Shown one piece after another: positions 1-12,014 of a DNA stretch of 64,000 bases. Positions within the stretch are counted from its first letter, which is position 1; each line of letters begins with the position of its first letter. Both the position numbers and the translations under genes were made by a program. The DNA is from Heliopora coerulea (lineage: Eukaryota; Cnidaria; Anthozoa; Scleralcyonacea; Helioporidae), in assembly GCA_030142905.1 (NCBI GenBank), contig JASJOG010000085.1, positions 1,116,001-1,180,000 on the forward strand, written 5' to 3'. The notes beneath the pieces were generated by a model. The model made no database searches and was not told the DNA's origin. It worked only from the letters and a program-made list of their open reading frames with translations.

Positions 1-410
1 TAATGTTCGTGAGAAATGCTTTCAACCGAACTTAAGAAAGTGACTCCACGTCGTGAAACTGACTTCTACGCACGACCAAACGCTGATGTGTATTCTAATC
101 ATGAAGGCGAATAATCCTTGCGTTCTTTATATTGGAATTAAACTTAATACGTCAAGGTTAATTATTTACAAGTGCTGTGAATTCTAATTTGAACAGTAAT
201 ACTGTCTGTCTGTCCAGCTACTTGGTAACATTTTCGAAAATTTTAACATCACAAACATTCTGTCAAGTTTCTTTGTAAGTAGGATTGAATTGGTAGTGAA
301 GTTTCTTTGCTCTGGAAGACGGTGAGTCTAGCAGGGACGTGGATGTACAGTATTGTATTGACAGATTTCGCAGTGGCTTTTCGGCTTATTGTTTCAGTTT
401 GTTTTAATAA

Positions 411-591
411 TTACTGGTTGTATTGTCCGAGGTCGAGCTGTTGCTTTGCATAGTCAATGACCTGTTTATTGTTCAGAAGACACTCGAAAACTTGCAACCT
501 GTTGCGTGCGTTGGTAGTAATGGCTGAGTTAATCCGACTTGCAGTGACAGCATTATTGAAGAACAGCTGAGCTTGTTTATGCAAGAGAACA
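411..591 (-). CDS. possible terminal exon of an unrecognised minus-strand gene
   Basis: An open frame of 59 codons ends in TAA at 411 and is preceded on the minus strand by a plausible splice acceptor (pyrimidine-rich stretch ending in ctgctgcag before 591). The codon choice looks protein-like and the C-terminus reads QQLDLGQYNQ. I do not recognise the family, and I found no matching upstream exons to the right. It may be a real last exon or a chance frame. No polyadenylation signal is obvious below 411. Confidence 0.25.
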
Positions 592-620
592 CTGCAGCAG
601 TGAAGATAAGTATGTACCAA

Positions 621-3600
621 CTGCTAAGGGTATCCGCCTCGAGGTAATACTAAAAAAACTCCACAACTGTTTTGTCATCTTTAGACAGCAAACCGAAGTT
701 GACTTACGCGTTGGGTGATACTCCTAGCATGTTTCTTTTATTGCCTTGCAGTGGCTCAGTAAGTAGTGGAATGGATTGGGACGGCTACCTTTTAAGCGAC
801 CCACTGCTGGTATTAGAGAGAAGACAAGACCATAGAAAACACCAAGACATTTATACTCGCGCTGTCAGGAATTAATATTTCGACCAACGTATAGAAAACT
901 ATTTATGTGCTAAAAACAATACATCTCGGTACCTCAATAAAATTATTTACCACCAAAAATATAAATAAGATGTCATTAACTCACTAAAGATTTGTACTTT
1001 AATAAAACTGATTTATCAGAAATTCCGCTAGACCGGTATATTTTCGGTTCTTACCGGTAAAAAATCGTCTTGCACCGGAAAAATTTGAAGTTGCAAGGGC
1101 GCAACCAGGAATTTCCAAGGGCAGAAGTTCGATGGTAGTATCAAGGCTCCGTGGGGCGATTTTGATCACTTCGAGTCAAGTAGATCTACGTGGCTTCAGG
1201 AAATGAGGGCAAAAAACTGTTACTAAAAGGGCACGTACATAAGCGTACGGGACCGATTTCAACTTGGGGGGGAGGGGGGCGGGCTGAGGCCTGTTGCCCG
1301 AATATTTTCTGTTTCACCCGAATTTTCAAAATGAACCAAAGACCAAGCCATGTCTTCAATAAAACTGCGCTTATTATATATTTTACACAATACTATAATG
1401 ACATCGAAATGGGTACAAACAAGACAATATCAACGGACAATACGTTAAGTCTAAAAGTGTTGAGCTTTTCCTCTCAGGTCCCAGGTTATGAGAAGATAAA
1501 GATTTCTGCCCGAAAAATGGAAATGTCGCCCGAAAAAATTGACGATGCCCGAATCTGAGGGGAGATGTAGTCCCCCAACCCCCCGGCTCGTACGCCTATG
1601 GGGACATACAAGATTTACCACAAAAAGGGCAGGGGTTGCAACCCCCCAACCCCCCCTAGTTACGCCCCTGAGTTGCCGGTTTCTTGTAGGGATAAATTTT
1701 GTTTTTGACATTAAGATTTTACTCTGGACTTTAATATAAACTACAGTCGTACACTGTCAATTAAAAAATGATGATTAATCTAACGTTGACGCCAAAGTTA
1801 ACCGTTTTCGACTGAGTTGAAATTAACACCGTTTGACTGGTGAATAAATAAGTATTGAATACATGTACTCCAGCCGAACGAAAATATACACTTAATATAT
1901 AACTGGAAACGAGTTAACGGGATTATAATGCCCATGTAAACACCAACCAACAGATGTATTTTTTAGGTCAAATATGTGAATTAAAAAGTCTATTAACAAA
2001 GCGTTACGATTGTTTCAAAAAAGAAAGAATAGCGGAATCCCGTAAAAGTTTTTTAAGCTAAATATGATTCCTAAGGTGTATCGATTGTACATCAGTCTGC
2101 ACAAAAAAAAATAAAAATAAGTGACACCGGTTCAGAGTACCGGCTAACTATGGGGGCTAGCGGAATCTCTGTTTAAGCAATAACGTTCGGAGGTACTTCC
2201 TTTTCGGCTAAAGTTTTGATTTTCATCAGCTGAATTAAATTAGAAATTTATATAGTTATATTTACATTTATATAATTTATTAATATTTATAATATTCATT
2301 AATTTATTATAATTATTATTTATTTATTTATATAATTTATTTATATTTATATAATTTATATTTATATTTTTAAATTAGAAATTTATATAACTACGGAGGC
2401 TAGCGGAATCTCTGTTTAAGCAATAACACTGGGAGATACTTTCTTTTTGGCTAAACTTTTTGTTTTGTTGACAAATTTATCATGGACGATCATTGGTGTA
2501 ACGAACATAAGATTAGTTAAATATTAATAATGATTGTTAGTTAAGGCTATAAGGTATATCAGATATCAGTTTTCACCTAGTTTTAGCTACGAAGAACAAG
2601 CGGAGAATGCGTATGGGAAAAATTGCGAAACACGTTGAGTTATTTTGAGTGAACGAGGACACCCGTCACAGAAGTACGTAGGAAATTGTTATATTGAACG
2701 GCGGACTGACTATTTACACCAGAATAGCATATCGTTTTAAGTTTACATTTGTATTTAATTTTTAATTATTTATTGAATAATAAAAGGAACTAGCGTTATT
2801 ACAACGCATATTATACAATTTGTGGGAGTTCTCGTCGAACTAAAATATGGTCAATCACCTGTGAACCACTTTTGATTTTCATCAGCTGAATCAAAGCCTA
2901 ACGAACGTACATGAAACTATACATCACGAAAACATTTTGGCTATGAAAACTAACGCCTTACACTTCTTTTCTTAACTCTGTTTATGGTACGGTCATGTAA
3001 AATTTTATTTGGGATCAAAATAGAAAATTGTCTTCTTGTAGTTTAACTATAAAAAAAACAAAAGCGACAAAAAACAAACAAACAAAAAATAACTAGTTTT
3101 TATCTTCATTTTCCTTCGAAAGCAGCTTCTGGATTTCGAAAAAAGCGCATGTAGTTTTTTACTAAATCAGTTCTTCTCTATCTCCCATCATGCATGGCGA
3201 ATGTACACTGAAACCAAGTTTGTGAATGAGACATGTCGATGATGGATACCATGTGCACTTGATCCCATGGCCTTGAACAGTTTAACATCCTTCTTAATGA
3301 CCTTCAGGAAACTTTGTAGACAAGGGTGAAATTGCCCTCTCGCAAGTGCAATGTGGCAAATTCGTGGTTAAACGCCCATCGAGAACAAAGAAATCCGATG
3401 TAATCAAGTCATCATGGTGATACATCTGATAATCCATAAACAACGTGATTCATTATTTCATTAACTTTCCTCTTGTGTTCTCCTATCTGCTAAGGACCAC
3501 AATCAGTCCATTTTAAATGCAGTAAAAAACTTGCAGTATCCTTATTGTCTTCGCTCGAGGGCCTTTGGCCGAGGGACGGTGCTTTGTGCCGTTGGCAAGG

Positions 3601-4879
3601 CTATCATGGGATCGATAGAATTTCCTCCTCGTACCCCTCCTTCAAAGGAAGTCATTTCTTACCAAATTGATTTTGTTGCAGTTTATAAAACGGTTTAACC
3701 TGCTGTTACGCCTTGAAGCATCTTTAATATAACATTTGATTCATGCCAAACTATTACCGTAAGTACCTCAGGAACATAATTTCGAAGACATTGATAGGAA
3801 TTGAACCCGCGACGTTAAGGATCAACGGTCATTAGGTTACGAACTTGAAGAACCCTTCAGAGATATTACCTTGAAGAACGTCTAGGTTCGTTCACTACCA
3901 ATTATCGGGAAGATGTAACATTTTAACACTAGTCAGAGGACCATGTTATTGAAGCAAGGCTATATGTGGAATAATTCCTAGGAAATGAATCTTTTATGCT
4001 GGACATAAGCCACAGAGTAAGAGACATGCGAAAACAGCTGTATCTAACAATAAAGATAATATTGAGGGAACGGAAACGGAACCGGATTTGAGAAAATCCC
4101 AAAGCCAACTGGACGTATGCCACTCACAGACAAAAGAGATACAAGTTTGTTAGTTAAATATAGACAAATTGATTAAATTAATAAAAACCAGGCGGCTCCC
4201 TAGCTACGTAGCTGAAAACCACAGGGCTGCGAGGTTAACATTTCCTGATGTGCTAATCACACGAATATCAGGTGCAACTTCAAGGTACTTATCCAGTTAC
4301 TTTCCTTGCCAATAGCAAATTCACGCTTGTAGGTTTTATTATTTTGTTCACCAAATTTCAACCAGAAATAATATAACCAATTTCTCTACTTTTCAGTCTT
4401 TATATATTCCTACTTTTCAGTCAAACTCATCCTGATTTGCCATTTATGAGTTTGTCCAATCGCTGAAATCATACCTTTACAATAAATTCTGACTTAGCCA
4501 ACAAGCAAGGCACACCACAATAAACTTAGATGCAAGAATAAATTACTTATGGTACGAATGTGCCTAAACTTTCATGTTTGTTACTGTTTTGAATGACACT
4601 GGCCATTTAACCGCAAAGCATTCACTTCATTTTTTTTCATTTTTTTTTTTCATTTTTTCTTTTTCACAAATGAATCATACAGTCTTAAGTATTGTAACGA
4701 TATCTATTTCACATGCATAGGCATGGCTAGCGTTTTCTGACGTTGAAATTTCTTTTGAATGACAAGCACTACATCACGGCTACCGGTAGTCGACCTTATT
4801 CACACGTATTATACAAACACATACAACACAGGTATGAGAAAATAAAAATATTGGATCTGAGACAGAGGCTAGGTGACAA
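621..4879. other. gene-poor intergenic stretch with repeat debris
   Basis: No supported gene. It contains G-rich/C-rich repeat remnants of the type ending in TTACGCCCCTG near 1,250-1,680, an AT-rich block at 2,220-2,390 between two direct repeats, and a SINE-like B-box fragment near 3,795-3,840 (minus strand, GGTTCAATTCC). A poly-T run lies at 4,628-4,665. AATAAA at about 936 follows an open frame that I rejected. Confidence 0.5.
2148..2456 (+). repeat. direct repeat pair flanking an AT-rich block
   Basis: Two similar ~65-bp units, at about 2,150-2,212 and 2,394-2,456, share GGCTAGCGGAATCTCTG and TTTAAGCAATAAC. They flank ~180 bp made almost only of TTTATATAA-like sequence. A further piece of the first unit's right edge (GATTTTCATCAGCTGAAT) recurs near 2,873. 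This looks like duplicated fragments of one element; no coding content. Confidence 0.55.
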
Positions 4880-4884
4880 TGCCC

Positions 4885-5550
4885 GGTTCAAATGTCGAAC
4901 TTTTCATGTGCCGAATCCAATATTGAAATTAAGTAAATGAGAAGTTTGACTTATGAATAAGTTAAATGCGGCAGAATTGTATTAAGTTCGACAGGCAATT
5001 TAATTCGACCAGGCCAGTCGAATAAAACCAGTGAAGTTCAACACCGGGAACAATAGAAGCTGTTTGTTTTTTTGTACGAACGAAATACTAAATATACTTG
5101 TTTAAGATGTCAGGAATACGTTTGTATGAGATGTTTCGTGTTCGAAAATGACGAAGATAATCCGGAACGGACAGGAGGTAGAGAAGTGTGGTATTTTGAA
5201 AGATGTTTTCAGGTGAAGATGGAGAGAGAAGTTCGCTGTAATAACATTTCTTCGAGACACCATTAGGAATAGCAGAAGAAAAGAAACCTTTATAAGCCGT
5301 CTTCTTCATGCTATGAGATGACTTAAAATTGTCTGCATGACAAGTCGTCTTCTACTTTTTCTAATGACATTTTCCAGTAAAAAGATTCTTCGGTCCACAA
5401 AGTGCCCTTAGTTCGCCATGTTAAATTTCGTAGGAGAGTGTATTCAATTCGACGCAATTACGTGCGACGTTTGAATCAAGCGTCAAATTTAATTATTTGA
5501 GTCGACCCTAATTGGTATTAGATTCGGCACATGAGAAGTTCGAGAGTGCC
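4885..5550 (+). mobile_element. inverted-repeat element enclosing a Cys-rich ORF fragment
   Basis: The left end around 4,891-4,922 and right end around 5,517-5,545 are inverted copies (core CATGTGCCGAATC with flanking TCGAAC). The inside is rich in TCGAA-type words. Between the ends lies a 64-codon open frame at 5,072-5,266 with CLRCQEYVCMRC and a later ERCF, a CxxC...CxxC...C pattern like the zinc-binding tail of some transposases or zinc-finger proteins. Family and target-site duplication are not clear. Confidence 0.45.
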
Positions 5551-8500
5551 AGGTGGCTAACAAAATAACGTGTTGAGGAAACGTTGTTCCCCGGCAAGAA
5601 GCCTGATAACGACTATAAACGCCAACTCTGCTTCAAATTGCAAGAGGTTATTTCTATCTGAGTGAAATTATGTCAAGATTATGTTGATTCAAGTGGTTCT
5701 CCTTACCCCAATCCTCACTCTAAACACGACCTAAGATCGGTTGTTTTAAGTCATGAGCTTCAATCAAGATTTTTGACGTAATGTCAGTCTGAGAATAGCC
5801 TTTTCTGTCAGGCATGTCTGCTCGTAACATTTTGCCTAAATCGAGATCCGAAAGACCAAACATACTTGGTGGGAAAATATATCATTGAGGGATGAATCTG
5901 TAGCTACTTGGTTCTCTCTATTAAGTTCTTTTGTCTTTCCTATTTTAATAACAAGATGACGTTACAAGGTCAAAGGGTCGATAGACATGTTTATGAAAGT
6001 TTCGGACAAGTTGATTCCGAGTAGATGGAAATATACGCTCATAACTTTGTCGGCACACGACTTATATTATCCATTTAGTACATTTGTCTTGCGATAAGCG
6101 CAAAACCCTATTTCCATCACTTCACGGTCGATCTCTAGGTTTAACTGACGAATAGGTCAGAATCCCAGAACTTTTGCACTAAAGTTTATGGAAAGGCATG
6201 CAGGAGATACAAAGATCGAGCTTAATTTGTGCAATGTGTACACACGCGTGAATGTTAGTGAAGTTATATCATCGTTGGCTCAGTTTCTTTTGTTCTCCTG
6301 AGGTTGATAAATAACTTACCAACCTCATTAAGATATTCACGTACTTTCCATTGAAATTTTATCATTTCTACATGTTTATCGGGCAAGTTAAATGCTTCTT
6401 TTGAAACTTCACCAATGATGATGTAAGTCGGTTATATACCTTGACCTCGGTGTTTAAGCGAAATATCAAACTTCAGACTTCGCCCTCAGGTTGATGAATG
6501 AATGAATGAACGAAGTCTTTATTTCATGAAGTTAACACTAAATAGCAAGCTAATAAACTTGTGACTCTCGGTTACGGTAAATAACCTTTACGTAAAGGAG
6601 AACTGGTTTTATAGGATTCATAGGCTATGATTCAACTGGCTAGAGTCTAACGTTATCAACTGTCTAAATTTACGTCCTTTTGTTCACATAGCTTATTGAT
6701 TTCCAGAAAGTCTATAATAACACCTTTGATGGTCAGAAACTATTTTAATCGTATGACTTATTCAGTGGTGTAAAAAATAAAACTTATTCAAACGATTTAC
6801 ATTGACGCTTTAAGTTAATACTCCCCTACCATGTCTCCCTACCATGAGAAACAATTCAGTTGCAGGAATGCAGGTGAAAAATGCTATAAGACTTTGTTGA
6901 CGTACTGATGGCAAAACTATCAAACCGACATTGAGACATAACATATATCGCTTTGAAACACCGAATAGGTTTAAATCAATTTCTTGCATAATCTACGATA
7001 ACGGAGCTCACTATTCGTTCTGAAACATTTAACAAGTAGAGGATTACTTCGAAAGTGCTTTAGAGAGATCATTGAGACTGCTTTAATATTGAAAAGAAGC
7101 GACATACCTTTTCTTTTGATGTTGCCCAATGACAGAAAGCTAACCCCTCCGTAGACTTTCCCTTTTTTTAAATTGCCAGTTTTAGCTGATGTAAGTGATT
7201 GCGTTAAACTGGTTTCGGTCTTTGCACTAGCATGCTGGATACGCCAGAGGATTGCGAAGTGACTTCTGTCGAACAAACATACAAAAAGCCTCACCAGACC
7301 GTGGGTATTAACGTCCAAGTCACCCTAGAAACATCATATCATATGTCGATAACGCTGTCAACCACCTCATCAAAAAGCAAAATAATATCCGTTGTCTGAA
7401 CCACGATCACGTCACGGCGGAAACCAACTCGTGTTTCTCCATGTCACCTTTGGCCCCAAACGAAAACCGGTAAAGCAACCATCTGGAATCGGATTATTTC
7501 CTGGAAAAAATAAAGGCAACAATTAAACAATCTTAATCTTACGTATGGCACTTCAATAACAACTTAAACTGCTTTTAAACTTCTTCCGCCAGAACAGTGG
7601 ACAAGCTCTGAATACAATTGTTGGCGACATCCAAATATCGTGTGCTTTTCTCATTTCAACATTGGCAAACTTAATTACATGAATTTACAAGTTACTAAAT
7701 TATTCATAAGAAGAAGAACGTAGTATTATACTTCGTTCTCATGATCTATTACAATAAGTTGACAATGAGTGATAATAAAGAATGTCTCCTTGTAGACCAA
7801 AGACTGGATAAAGAGAGAGGAAATCAATAAAAAAAAACCTGACCGCGCTGGTAAGCAGGGGCGTAGCCAGTGTCCGACTTTTGGGGGCCGGCAGTTCTTT
7901 TTGAAATATATTGGTCCCTCCTTAAAATATTTATTTCGTCGTAGAACCTTTGAATTACTAAATCATATGTAGTGTATGATAAGAATTGTTTTTCACAATC
8001 TTTCAAGGAGAATGAACTGAAAATTTATTACACAAATTGAAAACTTTTCACCCGACCACGCCACATGAGCATCACTCCTTCCCCCGTAGATTTCTCTGCG
8101 GATTTAACACGGCCTCCAGAATGGCCTCGGAGACGATTGGGGGGGACAACCACCCCTTCTTACCCCCTTGGGTACGCCACTGCTGGTGAGACGTTTTTAG
8201 AGAAACCTTATGAACCCATTTATGGGCGTTATACATTTGGGGAGAAAGGGACACGTCTCCCGAACATTTTGTGGTGAGGAAGTCACATGAAATTTCTCCC
8301 ACAGTTTTTGAATCTTAAACATTGAAATTTAGATATAATCACACAGTGATTCTCGAAAATCCCACGCGGTGATTGGCTAGAATAGAGAATTACGACATAA
8401 TCCTCAATATTCACCAACAGGCGAATATGACAATGAAGGCCCAGAAGCAAGATGGCGGCTACCTTTCTAAATGTTGCCGAGGAGATTTTAAAAGTGCTAG

Positions 8501-8617
8501 TTCACTGCTTTCTTTCAAATAATCACCTGTGTCATTATACTAAAACTATAATTCGCCTCAGGCTCAGTGAATAGTATTGAATAATCCCCTCGACTTCGTC
8601 TCAACAATATTCGAAAA
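5551..8617. other. intergenic stretch, no gene seen
   Basis: No convincing coding exon on either strand. It contains a LINE 3' end at about 6,493-6,605 (listed separately) and degraded repeat pieces with GGGGCGTAGCCAG near 7,858 and its diverged inverted counterpart GGTACGCCACTG near 8,170, which may be the two ends of an old MITE. Confidence 0.5.
6493..6605 (-). mobile_element. 5'-truncated LINE 3' end
   Basis: The segment starts with a GAAT microsatellite and continues GTCTTTATTTCATGAAG, then a stretch with CACTAAATAGC and CTAATAAA. The same words occur at the 3' end of the minus-strand LINE at 49,531, so this is a very short 5'-truncated copy of the same or a sister family, inserted with its tail at the left. 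Confidence 0.5.
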
Positions 8618-8842
8618 GATGATAGATGAACGATCGTCAAGCTCTATCCTTAGAAAAACGATTTCTGAGTCCCAGACGGGGATCGAACCCACAACCTTCT
8701 GACGACCGGTCAGAAGGTTGCGGGTTGGATCGAACCCGCAACCTGACGACGACCGGTCAGAAGGTTGCGGGTACGATCCCCGGTCTGGGGCTCAGAACTC
8801 GTTTTTCTGAGGATAGAGCTTGACGATCGTTCATCTATCATC
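8618..8842. repeat. 225-bp near-perfect palindrome with tRNA-like B-box words
   Basis: Left arm 8,618-8,712 and right arm 8,750-8,842 are inverted copies beginning GATGATAGATGAACGATCG and including GACGGGGATCGAACCC. A second, inner inverted pair fills the centre (GACCGGTCAGAAGGTTGCGG). The GGGGATCGAACCC words resemble the T-arm/B box of tRNA-derived SINEs. Related single or broken copies occur at about 19,200-19,440 and 54,227-54,303. Confidence 0.6.
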
Positions 8843-9648
8843 TCATATTTCCAAACTCTCATACTTCTAACATATAAATATTCGAAAACGTTCATTTTAA
8901 CTCATTTCCTTCTAAGTTTTATCTTCTTCCTTTACGGGTTTAATCACTGCGTGATAATTGAGATCTTGATCATATTTTAGTATTCACAAAAGCCAAAAAT
9001 GGGGGAATCATTTCATATAAATTAGTTTCAGAAGATCAACATATATCTCGTTTATTGAAACCCGCCACGCGCTTATCCCAATGTGCAGAATCTCAGCAGG
9101 AAATTCCTTGACAGCGGTCATTCCTAATAACAGTGCACCAAGGATTTTTGTAAGGGGGGATAAAACGTCAAATCAGCTTCCAGTTGGAGGCTTTGGCAGC
9201 ATGCTCTTCCAGAAATATTTTATATTTTAGAGTCTCTACGATGCCAATTCCTGGAATTAGACTTGATAGTCCTTAAACACAACACGCTAATAAGGTGACA
9301 GAGACCGTTTCATGGTCTTCTGTATGAGGTATTGTACCCTCTGGGTTGTTTGATTTTGACTTTACGTTACATTTTTTATTTTTATTTTTTTTCGGGGATG
9401 CCATTTAGAAGTCAAATAGAAGTCATTTTTGTGACTACTAAGGCAGGGGCTAAAGCCCCTCAAGTCCCCCCGCCTTGGGAGCGCTACGGATTTTTTCCAA
9501 AGATATCAAGACTGTGATGTGTCATTCCTGTACTTCCCAGAGGTAGTGGTTTCGGCGACGAATCATTTGTCAATAACTGTATAACTATATATGATATATG
9601 ATATAAATGATGATACGATATCGTCGCGAGCGAGGATCCAGGCGGGAA
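8843..9648. other. intergenic stretch, no gene seen
   Basis: No supported gene. A G/C-rich repeat remnant lies at about 9,441-9,485 (GGGGCTAAAGCCCC, then C-rich), and a short ATGATATATGATATA tract lies near 9,589-9,605, just before the Penelope-like pair. Confidence 0.45.
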
Positions 9649-10740
9649 TCTCAATTTCAGAACAAATATTAATGCCCAGCAAAGTACACGCAATAAGGCC
9701 ATGATTTGTAAAAAAATAAGTTTATTAACAGGACTAACGTTTCGTTGCGTCTCGCAACATCATCAGAGTATGAATAAATTAAACGGGTATTGTATTTACA
9801 AGGTTAGAGGTATAAAGTAGGTGTTATATTACAAGAAGTATGGGAAACGGAAATGGATAGAGCTGTTAAAAGAGAGAGAGAGGAACAGAGCTTAGATTGG
9901 CATTCAAGGAAGGTTTAAGTTTAGAAATAGTAAGACTTTCTCTTACCAAAAGTTCAGAGGCAGAAGAACAGGAGGATAGGATTTGGAAGTCGTTGAGTGA
10001 TGCAGTGTGGCCAGTCTCAGTGAGATGAGTTAAAATGCTGGAAGGTGATGGGTTAAGAAGCTTTTTACCTGTAAGGGCAGAGACTCCTAGATGATCAGAG
10101 GCCCGTGTATGTAAGTGGCGAGCCGTTTGGCCCACATACAATGCTGAGCAGCATTGACACGTGTAAGAATAAACAATACGAGACCTCAGAGCTTTAGGAG
10201 TCCTGTCCTTGAAGTTAAAAAGATGAGCAAGTCGCTTGCCTGGTTGAAAAACAAAACGAATACTGATGTGAGGGTAAGCTGAGGAGCACAGTTTTAAAAT
10301 TTGAGTGCGGATTTGAAGAGAGTGACAACCAGTGAAGGGAAGAGAAAAGTATAAGACCTTTTTGGGGACTGTGTGAAGGACTGGTTTGGATGTGAAGGTT
10401 TTGTCCAAAAGAGAAACGCATTTGTCAAATAAATGGGTAGGAAAGCCATTGGTTTTAAAGATATTTTTTAACATTTCAAGTTCTTTGTGGAAATTTTCAT
10501 AACTAGAGCAGATGTTGAAACAGCGATGGAGTAGTGAAAGAATTAGGCCTTGTTTGTAAGTGAAAGGTATGAAGCTGTGAAAATTTGTGAAAAGACCAGT
10601 GAATGTGGGTTTACGATACACGGAAGTGGTAAAAGTGCCGTTATGACGGGTGATGTCAATGTCGAGAAAAGGTAATGAGCGGTTGGATTCAGTTTCAAAA
10701 GTAAAGTTTATATTTGGATGTTGACGGTTAAGGAAATCAA
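9649..10740 (-). mobile_element. Penelope-like element, truncated copy A
   Basis: Minus-strand copy of a Penelope-like retroelement truncated at its 5' side. It forms the left arm of a giant inverted repeat with 10,864-11,959; the arms are 1,092 and 1,096 bp and nearly identical. The element's 3' end (left edge) carries a hammerhead-like core and a T-rich stretch. The coding part is listed separately. Confidence 0.8.
9732..9766 (-). ncRNA. hammerhead-ribozyme-like core, copy A
   Basis: On the minus strand: CTGATGA, a 5-bp stem II (GTTGC/GCAAC, loop GAGAC), GAAA, then C-GTTA-GTC, which gives a minimal stem III and a GUC cleavage triplet. Penelope-like elements are known to carry minimal hammerheads of this kind. 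I cannot see a clean stem I, so activity as a monomer is uncertain. Confidence 0.55.
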
Positions 10741-10747
10741 GAAACAA
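9866..10747 (-). pseudogene. Penelope-like RT C-terminus plus GIY-YIG endonuclease
   Basis: A 293-codon open frame encodes the C-terminal part of a Penelope-like polyprotein. The first ~40 residues match the region after the RT catalytic core (SLPFLDIDITRHNGTF, SVYRKPTFTG). A thumb/linker follows, then a cysteine pair (YTCQCC) leading into the GIY-YIG nuclease signature ALYVGQTARHLHTRASDH near residue 205. The RT motifs with the catalytic aspartates are missing, so the copy cannot encode a complete enzyme although the remaining frame is open. It differs from copy B by only a few residues, for example SLLDKTF here versus SLFLDKTF there. Confidence 0.75.
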
Positions 10748-10863
10748 GGGAATGTGATCAGGAGAACGGAAAAGTAGAAAACAATCATTTCCTTGATTTC
10801 CTTAATTTCCTTAGCTTAACTTAATTTAGAAAACAATCATTTCCTTAATTTCCTTAATTTCCA
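10741..10863. repeat. low-complexity centre of the Penelope palindrome
   Basis: 123 bp separating the two arms, rich in repeats of TTTCCTTAA, including the pieces CAATCATTTCCTT and TTTCCTTAATTTCC. It probably arose by slippage or fill-in at the junction. Confidence 0.6.
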
Positions 10864-10982
10864 TTGATTTCCTTAACCGTCAACATCCAAATATAAACTT
10901 TACTTTTGAAACTGAATCCAACCGCTCATTACCTTTTCTCGACATTGACATCACCCGTCATAACGGCACTTTTACCACTTCC

Positions 10983-11741
10983 GTGTATCGTAAACCCACA
11001 TTCACTGGTCTTTTCACAAATTTTCACAGCTTCATACCTTTCACTTACAAACAAGGCCTAATTCTTTCACTACTCCATCGCTGTATCAACATCTGCTCTA
11101 GTTATGAAAATTTCCACAAAGAACTTGAAATGTTAAAAAATATCTTTAAAACCAATGGCTTTCCTACCCATTTATTTGACAAATGCGTTTCTCTTTTCTT
11201 GGACAAAACCTTCACATCCAAACCAGTCCTTCACACAGTCCCCAAAAAGGTCTTATACTTTTCTCTTCCCTTCACTGGTTGTCACTCTCTTCAAATCCGC
11301 ACTCAAATTTTAAAACTGTGCTCCTCAGCTTACCCTCACATCAGTATTCGTTTTGTTTTTCAACCAGGCAAGCGACTTGCTCATCTTTTTAACTTCAAGG
11401 ACAGGACTCCTAAAGCTCTGAGGTCTCGTATTGTTTATTCTTACACGTGTCAATGCTGCTCAGCATTGTATGTGGGCCAAACGGCTCGCCACTTACATAC
11501 ACGGGCCTCTGATCATCTAGGAGTCTCTGCCCTTACAGGTAAAAAGCTTCTTAACCCATCACCTTCCAGCATTTTAACTCATCTCACTGAGACTGGCCAC
11601 ACTGCATCACTCAACGACTTCCAAATCCTATCCTCCTGTTCTTCTGCCTCTGAACTTTTGGTAAGAAAAAGTCTTATTATTTCTAAACTTAAACCTTCCT
11701 TGAATGCCAATCTAAGCTCTGTTCCTCTCTCTCTCTTTTAA
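10983..11741 (+). pseudogene. Penelope-like RT C-terminus plus GIY-YIG endonuclease
   Basis: Open frame of 252 codons, with homologous sequence continuing upstream to about 10,870. It contains the same segments as copy A: SVYRKPTFTG-like start, linker, YTCQCC, then ALYVGQT and HTRASDH of the GIY-YIG domain, ending SSVPLSLF. The catalytic RT core is absent. One extra codon relative to copy A keeps the frame. Confidence 0.75.
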
Positions 11742-11840
11742 CAGCTCTATCCATTTCCGTTTCCCATACTTCTTGTAATATAACACCTACTTTATACCTC
11801 TAACCTTGTAAATACAATACCCGTTTAATTTATTCATACT

Positions 11841-11875
11841 CTGATGATGTTGCGAGACGCAACGAAACGTTAGTC
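11841..11875 (+). ncRNA. hammerhead-ribozyme-like core, copy B
   Basis: CTGATGA at 11,841-11,847, stem II GTTGC-GAGAC-GCAAC at 11,849-11,863, GAAA at 11,864-11,867, C-GTTA loop and a GTC triplet ending at 11,875. It is the mirror image of the core at 9,732-9,766. Known family context: minimal hammerheads in terminal repeats of Penelope-like elements. Stem I is not obvious. Confidence 0.55.
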
Positions 11876-12014
11876 CTGTTAATAAACTTATTTTTTTACA
11901 AATCATGGCCTTATTGCGTGTACTTTGCTGGGCATTAATATTTGTTCTGAAATTGAGATATCACTGTATGACTGTCAATAATTAAATTAGCACTGGAAAA
12001 ATGACAATAATGTC

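Larger units (their letters stand above)
10864..11959 (+). mobile_element. Penelope-like element, truncated copy B
   Basis: Plus-strand partner of the copy at 9,649-10,740, in head-to-head orientation: truncated 5' sides at the centre, 3' ends outside. The very high identity of the arms implies they arose together recently or were homogenised. TGTCAATAA occurs outside both edges (about 9,570 and 11,972), but not directly at the arms, so a target duplication is not established. Confidence 0.8.

Noticed and set aside
672..875. Plus-strand 67-codon frame followed by AATAAA near 936, possibly a last exon
   Set aside because: It has no ATG start, no recognisable motif, and no upstream exon; the acceptor before it is weak and it lies close to an opposite-strand candidate.
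6971..7318. 115-codon minus-strand frame
   Set aside because: Composition is not protein-like across its length and no family or splice sites fit.
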